DNA of 20,642 bases from JAAYFT01 sp041655755 (GTDB lineage: Bacteria > Bacillota > Clostridia > Tissierellales > Tissierellaceae), in NCBI GenBank assembly GCA_041655755.1, contig JBBAEY010000039.1:1-20642 (forward strand), in the 5' to 3' direction. The translations under genes were made by a program, and so were the position numbers. Each line of letters begins with the position of its first letter. Position 1 is the first letter of the stretch. Shown here piece by piece: positions 15,291-20,642 of the stretch. Under the pieces are notes generated by a model. That model ran no database searches and was not told where the DNA came from. It saw only the letters and a program-made list of their open reading frames with translations.

Positions 15291-16922
15291 ATGGACATCA
15301 ACTTTTACGGTGCAGCAAAAGTAGTTACAGGCTCCAACTATCTCATAAAGACCAAGGACCACAATATACTGGTAGACTGCGGAATGTTTCAAGGCAGCAA
15401 GGAAATGGAAAGACTCAACTATGAGGACTTTCCCTACAATCCAGAGGATATAGATTTTCTCTTCCTGACCCATGCCCATATAGACCATAGCGGCAGGATA
15501 CCTAAACTAGTCAAGGATGGATTTAGGGGGAGGATAATCACCACCAATCCTACATACGACCTATGTAAGATAATGCTCAAGGACAGTGCCAAGATTCAAG
15601 AATCAGATATAGAATGGGAAAACAGGAAAAGGCAAAGGGCAGGCAAGGAAGCCCTAGAAGCCCTATATACGATCGGCGATGCCGAGGAAAGCATGAAGTA
15701 TTTTGAACCCTACTTCTATGGGCAAAATATCAAGATAAACGGGAATATCCAGGTAAGATTCAGGGATGCAGGCCACATACTAGGCTCCTCCATACTGGAA
15801 CTGTGGATAAGGGAAAACAATGAGGAAATAAAGATAGTATTTTCAGGTGACCTGGGCATAGCAGATAGGCCCATTATCAGGAATCCAGAATATATAGATG
15901 ATGCCGACTACCTAGTCATAGAATCGACCTATGGGGACAGACTGCACGAAAGCTTTGAGGAAAGTACAGAAAAACTCATAGACATCATCAACACAACAGT
16001 CATCAGGGGAGGAACGGTGATTATCCCCTCCTTTGCAGTGGGCAGGACCCAGGAACTCATATATCAATTAAATAAGTACTATGAATACCACCCAAATATA
16101 GAGCAGCATATGAAGGTGCCTATCTATATAGACAGCCCCATGGCCATAGAAGCTACAGAGGTATTTCAAAGAAATTCCAGTAGCTTCGACGAAGAGGCCA
16201 AGGAATTAATCCTCAGGGGAGACAATCCCTTTGAATTTGAAAACCTAAGATATGTCCGCAGTCAGGAGGAGTCGGCCACCCTGAATAAGTATAGGTTTCC
16301 CAAGGTAATCATATCCTCTAGCGGTATGGCGACAGCAGGCAGGGTAAGACACCACCTAAAGCACAACCTATGGGATGAGAAAAATTCCCTAGTATTCGTA
16401 GGCTATCAGGCCCAGGGCACCCTGGGGAGGATTTTGCTAGATGGCAAGAAGAAGGTCAAGATACTGGGAGAAGAAATCAACGTAAAGGCAGAGATTTACG
16501 ATATAGAAGGCTTCTCAGGCCATGCAGACCGAGACATGCTGCTCAATTGGATAGGCAAGTTCAAGAAAAAGCCAAAAAAGGTATTCATAGTCCACGGTGA
16601 GGAAGGGCCGGCAGCAGCCTTGGCAGAGCATATAGACAGGTATTTCAACATAAGGACCATAATACCAAACCTAGGTGACAGCTTCAACATCGTGAGGGAC
16701 GAAGTGGAATTGACCAAGAGCATGAAGATACTGCCAGATAAATTGAGGGCAGACATTGAAAATGAACTCAAAACAGCTTATAATCAATTTGAGGCCTTAA
16801 TTGACAAATCCGATAGCTTCATAGATGAAGAAGTATTGTCAAAGAAATACGACGACCTAAAAAATCAATTAATCGACCTACAGCATATCCTAATGGACCT
16901 AAACATATCCATAGGCAAATAG
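15291..16922 (+). CDS. Metallo-beta-lactamase/beta-CASP RNA-processing nuclease
   Basis: The 543-residue protein has an N-terminal metallo-beta-lactamase domain with HAHIDHSG (H61, H63, D65, H66), DAGHILGS (H162) and FSGDLG (D187). Together these form a complete two-zinc site. The beta-CASP domain follows (about 210-400), with PSFAVGRTQE and SSSGMATAGRVRHHL. The RMMBL-type end has GFSGHADRD and VHGEEG. This is the YsyB/KH-less CPSF-like class of RNA endo/exonucleases. The C-terminal tail (about 480-543) is helical. AGAGGGGGT precedes the ATG. The stop is 24 bases before the lipoate ligase gene, with which it is probably co-transcribed. The target RNA is unknown. Confidence 0.92.
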   Translation: MDINFYGAAKVVTGSNYLIKTKDHNILVDCGMFQGSKEMERLNYEDFPYNPEDIDFLFLTHAHIDHSGRIPKLVKDGFRGRIITTNPTYDLCKIMLKDSAKIQESDIEWENRKRQRAGKEALEALYTIGDAEESMKYFEPYFYGQNIKINGNIQVRFRDAGHILGSSILELWIRENNEEIKIVFSGDLGIADRPIIRNPEYIDDADYLVIESTYGDRLHESFEESTEKLIDIINTTVIRGGTVIIPSFAVGRTQELIYQLNKYYEYHPNIEQHMKVPIYIDSPMAIEATEVFQRNSSSFDEEAKELILRGDNPFEFENLRYVRSQEESATLNKYRFPKVIISSSGMATAGRVRHHLKHNLWDEKNSLVFVGYQAQGTLGRILLDGKKKVKILGEEINVKAEIYDIEGFSGHADRDMLLNWIGKFKKKPKKVFIVHGEEGPAAALAEHIDRYFNIRTIIPNLGDSFNIVRDEVELTKSMKILPDKLRADIENELKTAYNQFEALIDKSDSFIDEEVLSKKYDDLKNQLIDLQHILMDLNISIGK

Positions 16923-16946
16923 ATCATACAAAGGAGGAAAAGGCAA

Positions 16947-17936
16947 ATGAAGTACCTAGTAAACAATTCCAACGATCCAAGCTACAATCTAGCATTTGAG
17001 GAATACTGCTTCAAACAGCTAGATCTAAAGGAAGACTATGTAATACTCTGGATCAATGGCCCTGCCATCATCGTCGGCAAAAATCAAAATACCTTGGAGG
17101 AAATCAACCAAGACTATGTAGATGAAAATGGGATAAGGGTAGTCAGGAGGATAACAGGAGGGGGAGCAGTCTACCACGACCTGGGAAATCTAAATTTCAG
17201 CATCATATCCATGTCCTCAGGACCGGAAACCATAGACTTCAAAAAGTACAATATCCCCATAGTAAAATCCCTGGAAAAACTGGGGATAAACAGCGAACTA
17301 TCAGGTAGGAATGACATCACAATAGATGGGAAAAAGTTTTCGGGCATAGCCCAGTCAGTATGGAAAAAAAGAGTCCTAAACCACGGGACCCTCTTGTTTG
17401 ACACCAAACTAGACACCCTGTCCAAGGCTCTCAATGTAAAGCAGGACAAGATAGAATCCAAGGGAGTAAAATCGGTCAGGTCCAGGGTAACAAATATCAA
17501 GCCCTATATGACCAAGGACGTAGACATATACGGTTTCAGGGACCTGCTACTGAAGAGCATCTTTGAGATGGAGGGACAGGAGGCCATAGAACACAAGCTA
17601 TCAGAAGAAGACCTAAGGAATATAGATAAACTATATGAAGAAAAGTATTCAAGCTGGGAGTGGAACTATGGAGAATCGCCAAAGTTTAACTATCAGAACT
17701 ACAAGAGATTTGCCTTTGGTAGCATAGATATTAGGTTTAATGTAGTAAATGGCCTAATAAAGGATTGTAAGATATACGGAGACTTCTTCGGTACAGCAGA
17801 TGTAGCCATATTGGAAGAAAAGCTAAATGGGGTAAAATACGAGAAAACACAAGTAAAAAAGGCCCTAGAAAATGAAGGCCTGGAAAAATACTTTGGAAGT
17901 CTAAGTCTAGAAGAATTTATGGATCTAATATTTTAA
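16947..17936 (+). CDS. lplA: Lipoate-protein ligase (LplA/LplJ type)
   Basis: The enzyme activates lipoate with ATP and attaches it to the lipoyl domain lysine of GcvH or 2-oxoacid dehydrogenase E2 proteins. In 329 residues the catalytic domain shows RRITGGGAVYHD (67-78), the lipoyl-AMP loop, and GRNDI..GKKFSG with catalytic K130. The C-terminal accessory domain (about 245-329) is present, so it should carry out both steps like E. coli LplA. AAAGGAGG gives a strong ribosome site. Lipoate-dependent partners, such as a glycine cleavage system, are not in the window. A strong terminator follows within 3 bases of the stop. Confidence 0.94.
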   Translation: MKYLVNNSNDPSYNLAFEEYCFKQLDLKEDYVILWINGPAIIVGKNQNTLEEINQDYVDENGIRVVRRITGGGAVYHDLGNLNFSIISMSSGPETIDFKKYNIPIVKSLEKLGINSELSGRNDITIDGKKFSGIAQSVWKKRVLNHGTLLFDTKLDTLSKALNVKQDKIESKGVKSVRSRVTNIKPYMTKDVDIYGFRDLLLKSIFEMEGQEAIEHKLSEEDLRNIDKLYEEKYSSWEWNYGESPKFNYQNYKRFAFGSIDIRFNVVNGLIKDCKIYGDFFGTADVAILEEKLNGVKYEKTQVKKALENEGLEKYFGSLSLEEFMDLIF

Positions 17937-17967
17937 AAGGTGCTGGCAGATGCCAGCACCCTTTTTT
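17937..17967. terminator. Terminator between lplA and convergent permease gene
   Basis: GGTGCTGGC (17939-17947) pairs with GCCAGCACC (17952-17960) around AGAT, followed by C and T6. The T run overlaps the stop codon of the - strand permease gene. A short A4 run on the other side may let it act in both directions. Confidence 0.92.
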
Positions 17968-18496
17968 AGAAGTTGTTAGCCAACTCATATATTCTTTTCT
18001 TTTCATCTCCATTTAATATGTGATTCATGACAAAGGTCATAGTCAGTATCATGGGTATATTGAGGGCCAACCTAGTGAACATAAACTTGGGACCCAGAGC
18101 AGAGTACTCAAAGAGTAGCATGGGTATTTTTGTATTGGACCAGGCCCCTATGAGTATCAATATATTTGTAAACTTAGCCCCCTTCTTCATAAAGGCAGCC
18201 GCGATTGGAAAGACGACGTAGAGGGGACCAGCGGCAGCAGAACCAACTAAAAATGCCAGGATAGCACCCAGTAGCCCCGACTCCTCACCCATGAACTTGA
18301 CCATGGTATCTCTAGGCACCCAAACATCTAGGAGGCCTAGGAGGATAAATACAGGAGGCAGGAGAAGCATCATTTCCTTGGAGCTATTGACAATGGTATT
18401 TACAGACTTTGCCCCAATATCGCTATTCCATATAAATGTTATGGCCACAAGGCCCAGTGAGAGAATAAACATCAGGTATCTCTTTAAAAGCTTCAT
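17966..18496 (-). CDS. YraQ-like permease, half-size, second subunit
   Basis: The 176-residue protein is very hydrophobic, with about five spans. Family-like points are LLPPVFILLGLLDVWVP, GSAAAGPLYVVFPIAA and LIGAWSNTKIPMLLFE, recalling the YraQ/ArsP_1 permeases, which are normally one chain of about 300 residues. It starts one base after the stop of the upstream half-permease, so the two are surely translated together and likely assemble as one transporter. An organoarsenical or metal-related substrate is a family-based possibility only. The GGTGG ribosome site lies inside the upstream gene. Confidence 0.82.
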   Translation of the reverse strand: MKLLKRYLMFILSLGLVAITFIWNSDIGAKSVNTIVNSSKEMMLLLPPVFILLGLLDVWVPRDTMVKFMGEESGLLGAILAFLVGSAAAGPLYVVFPIAAAFMKKGAKFTNILILIGAWSNTKIPMLLFEYSALGPKFMFTRLALNIPMILTMTFVMNHILNGDEKKRIYELANNF

Positions 18497-18497
18497 A

Positions 18498-18977
18498 CTA
18501 GACTACCACCTTTCCAATAATAAATGCCACCACAAGGGCCAGGGTAAAGGCCAGGGAATTCCTCAAAATAGTAAACTTCTTGCCAAAAAACTTGATTTCC
18601 AGAGGGAAGGTAATGACGCCTACCATGGTCAGGGTGGATATAAAGGCACTTAGCTGCATATATCCAGCCCCATTTTGCAGCAAGATGGCTGCCAAGGGAA
18701 AGGCGACGAAGGCGGGTATCAGGGTAACAGAACCCAAGATTGCAGCGATTATCACGCCATACCAGCCAGAGGAATTTCCAATAATCTTGCTAATAGTCTC
18801 AGGGCTTAGGACAGATACTATGACCCCTATGAAGGTAATCATAGCCAGCATCTGAGGCAGTATATTTTCAAAAGACTTCCATGCCTTTTTCAAGGATTGC
18901 TTAGTCTTTTTCTTGTCCTTAAAAAAGGAAACTATCAATAGGCCAATAGCCAAAGAATAAAAAATTATATTTTGCAT
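18498..18977 (-). CDS. YraQ-like permease, half-size, first subunit
   Basis: The 159-residue membrane protein has a first span (IIFYSLAIGLLIVSF), a basic loop KDKKKTKQSLKKAW, then spans with ENILPQMLAMITFIGVIVSVL, GSVTLIPAFVAFPLAAILL and STLTMVGVITFPLEI. The pattern of a loop with Pro-Ala-Phe-Val followed by a second Gly-rich half matches the other subunit and the YraQ permease family. The frame extends to 19037 into the regulator gene, but AGGAGG lies directly before the ATG at 18977, which I use. It sits 13 bases after the PadR-type gene, so the three genes form one operon. Confidence 0.82.
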   Translation of the reverse strand: MQNIIFYSLAIGLLIVSFFKDKKKTKQSLKKAWKSFENILPQMLAMITFIGVIVSVLSPETISKIIGNSSGWYGVIIAAILGSVTLIPAFVAFPLAAILLQNGAGYMQLSAFISTLTMVGVITFPLEIKFFGKKFTILRNSLAFTLALVVAFIIGKVVV

Positions 18978-18990
18978 TTTAAACCTCCTA

Positions 18991-19353
18991 TTATTTAATA
19001 TCATTATACTTGTCAATAATGGATGTAATCTGGTCACGTCTGCCCTTCAACATCCAAATCCAGTTCTTCAGGTCCTGTTCGCCATCAGCAGTAATCTCAT
19101 AAACCCTCTTCCTAGGTCCCTGATCGCTTTCAGCCCAAGAAGAAACAATTAAATTCCTTTTTTCCATGCTCCGAAGATTCCTGTAGATAACGGAAATATT
19201 CAGGGATTTCTCGTCGAATCCAAATTGATGGAGCTCACTCATGAGATTGTAGCCATAGGACTTATTTTCCTTTAGTAAAATCAAGAGACAGGCCTCCAAG
19301 AGTCCAGTTCTATTGTGCATGCGAGAGCAGGTCTCACGATTTTGTCTAGTCAT
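18991..19353 (-). CDS. PadR-family transcriptional regulator
   Basis: The 120-residue protein is a winged helix-turn-helix of the PadR type. LLEACLLILLKENKSYGYNLMSEL is the first helix pair, NISVIYRNLRSMEKRNLIV the recognition helix and wing, and GPRKRVYEITADGEQDLKNW the wing end, with a short C-terminal dimerisation helix. GGAGGTGAT before the ATG is a near-perfect ribosome site. As first gene of the permease operon it probably represses it, and the ACTATAT repeats around the transcription start upstream are the likely binding sites. The signal it senses is unknown; transporter substrates are the usual candidates for this family. Confidence 0.9.
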   Translation of the reverse strand: MTRQNRETCSRMHNRTGLLEACLLILLKENKSYGYNLMSELHQFGFDEKSLNISVIYRNLRSMEKRNLIVSSWAESDQGPRKRVYEITADGEQDLKNWIWMLKGRRDQITSIIDKYNDIK

Positions 19354-19381
19354 CTCCTATCACCTCCACTAAGAATTTTCC

Positions 19382-19450
19382 ACTATATACATTCATGCTA
19401 TATGTTCAGTCACTATATGTAATTAGTACTATATGCACTATGTATATAGT
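19382..19450. promoter_or_regulatory. ACTATAT repeat array, probable PadR operator
   Basis: ACTATATA/G-type units begin at 19382, 19397 (with G for A), 19412 and 19428, a period of 15-16 bases. A compressed inverted pair ACTATGTATATAGT lies at 19437-19450, and a further ACTATAT at 19474. The array covers the -10 box and leader of the PadR operon, fitting autorepression. Confidence 0.6.
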
Positions 19451-19474
19451 ACCCGAAAAAGTATCATATGTCAA
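19446..19474 (-). promoter_or_regulatory. Sigma-A-type promoter of PadR-permease operon
   Basis: On the - strand, consensus TTGACA (19474-19469) and TACTAT (19451-19446) have a 17-base spacer. The -35 box runs into TTGACATATGAT, sharing CATATGTCAA with the palindrome on the divergent promoter. Confidence 0.8.
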
Positions 19475-19511
19475 CTATATTTATTAAATCTTTATACATT
19501 TCCCTATATTC

Positions 19512-19540
19512 TTGAATTTGCCAAAAAAAAGGAATATAAT
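19512..19540 (+). promoter_or_regulatory. Sigma-A-type promoter of glutamate-synthase-like gene
   Basis: TTGAAT (19512-19517) and perfect TATAAT (19535-19540) have a 17-base spacer. The start of transcription should lie near 19547, about 33 bases before the ATG. Confidence 0.8.
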
Positions 19541-19545
19541 CAAAG

Positions 19546-19557
19546 TGACATATGTCA
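19546..19557. promoter_or_regulatory. Perfect 12-base palindrome TGACATATGTCA at transcription start
   Basis: The palindrome sits on the predicted +1 of the gene at 19580. A near copy (TATCATATGTCA, 19462-19473) overlaps the divergent -35 box, so one regulator could act on both promoters. Confidence 0.55.
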
Positions 19558-19579
19558 ATAATTTTCGAGGGGGGATATT

Positions 19580-20642
19580 ATGACTTATAGTCCTTCACTG
19601 GGGAGTACTATAACCAAGACTAAGATGAGGACAGCAGACAACCTATCTAAATTCTCAGGCATGTGTGCAGTTTGCACCAACAATTGCACAGGAAGCTGTG
19701 AGATAGGGCTGTCAGCAGTGAGAGGTTCAGAGGCAATATATCCATACAAGACCGACATAAATCAATTTGCATCTGAAAAAGATTATCCATTAGACCTATC
19801 CCATTTCAATATCAATGGCAGGGTATTTGGAGCAGTAGGGATAGAGGAAGATGCCGACAAGGCCACCTTTCCCAATGTAGATGTAAGGGCCAGCCTTGGG
19901 CTGGAAAACAAGATAGAACTAGAAGCCCCTATCATACTTCCAGCCATAGCCAAGTTAAATTGGAGGGATTATTTTGCAGGAGCCGCCCTAGCAGGTGTGG
20001 CAGTCATCATAGGAGAAGATGGAATCCCCAAGGATGAAAACCTAGTGCTGGAAAATGGCAGGGTAGTAGAATCACCCTTGGTGGAAGAAATGGTAAATAG
20101 CTTTAGGCAGTACTACAGGGGATACGGAGACATAGGCCTCCAGGCAAACTATGACGACGAGGGCATGGGTGTACTGGACTTTGCCATTAGCAAGCTGGGA
20201 GTGAAAACTGTAGAGCTGAAATTTGGTCAAGGAGCCAAGGGAATACAGGGCATGGGAATAGTAAAGGATATAGACAAGGCCCTGGAGCAGCAGGCAAAGG
20301 GATACTATGTATATCCCGACCCTTCAGATGCCAAAATAGCCCAGGACTACAGGGAGGGCATCGGACCTTATTTTGAAAAAATCGGCAAGATACCCATGTG
20401 GGATGAAGAATACCTGATTAATAGGGTCAGGGAATTGAGGGAACTAGGTGCAGAAAGGGTATTATTTAAACTAGGCCCCTTTGATCCTAGGGATTTGGTA
20501 AAGGTACTTAAAATAGGCTCAAAGGCAGGAGTAGATTTGATTACCTTTGATGGAGCAGGAGGGGGCACAGGCAATAGCCCGTCCAAGATGATGAACGAGT
20601 GGGGTATGCCTACAGTCTACATGGAGAGCATAATCTACAAGA
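19580..20642 (+). CDS. FMN-binding glutamate-synthase-like protein with N-terminal four-cysteine cluster (3' end cut)
   Basis: This ORF runs off the window end without a stop (354 codons seen). The part visible is an alpha/beta barrel of the GltB FMN-binding family: APIILPAIAKLNW, KFGQGAKGIQGMG (about 214-226; equivalent of the GltB GQGAK loop) and ITFDGAGGGTGNSP (321-334; equivalent of the GltB HDGGTG loop). The N-terminus has CAVCTNNCTGSC with C29, C32, C36 and C40, which may bind an iron-sulfur cluster or zinc. Full glutamate synthase has an amidotransferase domain first; here it is absent, so this is the stand-alone class, whose reaction is often not established. GAGGGGGG lies ahead of the ATG. 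Confidence 0.88.
   Translation, partial: MTYSPSLGSTITKTKMRTADNLSKFSGMCAVCTNNCTGSCEIGLSAVRGSEAIYPYKTDINQFASEKDYPLDLSHFNINGRVFGAVGIEEDADKATFPNVDVRASLGLENKIELEAPIILPAIAKLNWRDYFAGAALAGVAVIIGEDGIPKDENLVLENGRVVESPLVEEMVNSFRQYYRGYGDIGLQANYDDEGMGVLDFAISKLGVKTVELKFGQGAKGIQGMGIVKDIDKALEQQAKGYYVYPDPSDAKIAQDYREGIGPYFEKIGKIPMWDEEYLINRVRELRELGAERVLFKLGPFDPRDLVKVLKIGSKAGVDLITFDGAGGGTGNSPSKMMNEWGMPTVYMESIIYK

Noticed and set aside
20368..20586. 72-residue - strand ORF
   Set aside because: It lies opposite the GltB-like coding sequence and is a shadow frame.

Overview
The window looks like chromosomal DNA of a low-GC, Gram-positive, probably spore-forming anaerobe of the Clostridia/Tissierellia. This is inferred from the Bacillota-type operons (desulfurase-ThiI, XRE-cupin plus potABCD), strong GGAGG ribosome sites, TTG and GTG starts, TTGACA/TATAAT promoters, and heavy use of AUA, AGG and CUA codons. 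Species cannot be fixed by reading alone. I see no transposon, phage gene, CRISPR array or rRNA; the content is core-like with several lineage-type hypothetical genes.

Layout. Positions 1-1264 hold twelve tRNA genes on the + strand (Gly partial, Arg, Gln, Lys, Ser-UGA, Ser-GCU, CAU, Phe, CAU, Trp, Ile, CAU), with a block of inverted repeats between Gly and Arg, closed by a bidirectional terminator. A YprB-like exonuclease gene (-) faces them. Divergent from it is a three-gene unit: an unrecognised 481-residue helical protein and two small Gate-domain membrane proteins. Next comes a divergent pair of unknown genes: a cysteine-rich clostridial protein, possibly a spore surface component, and a beta-propeller-like protein with one Asp box. 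The second of these collides, with a 9-base overlap, with an L-asparaginase gene (-). Upstream of the asparaginase is a short transcription unit on the - strand with its own promoter, folded leader and terminator: an unassigned small RNA or attenuator.

From 8316 to 10635 a NifS-like cysteine desulfurase and a rhodanese-less ThiI form a tRNA 4-thiouridine sulfur-relay operon. From 10836 to 15226 one promoter and one terminator enclose an XRE-cupin regulator and a complete spermidine/putrescine ABC importer (potA-B-C-D) with overlapping genes. A beta-CASP metallo-beta-lactamase RNase gene and a lipoate-protein ligase gene follow as a pair.

On the - strand, a PadR-type regulator leads two half-size YraQ-like permease genes. 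Divergent from them, running off the window end, is an FMN-binding glutamate-synthase-like gene with an N-terminal four-cysteine cluster. The intergenic region between these divergent units carries a repeated ACTATAT array and two CATATGTCA sites placed on the two promoters, which suggests shared regulation.

The best candidates for something undescribed are the small RNA/leader at 7972-8119, the PadR repeat array with its divergent promoters, and the 2388-4752 and 4789-6926 unknown gene groups. None can be shown from sequence alone to be a new system.
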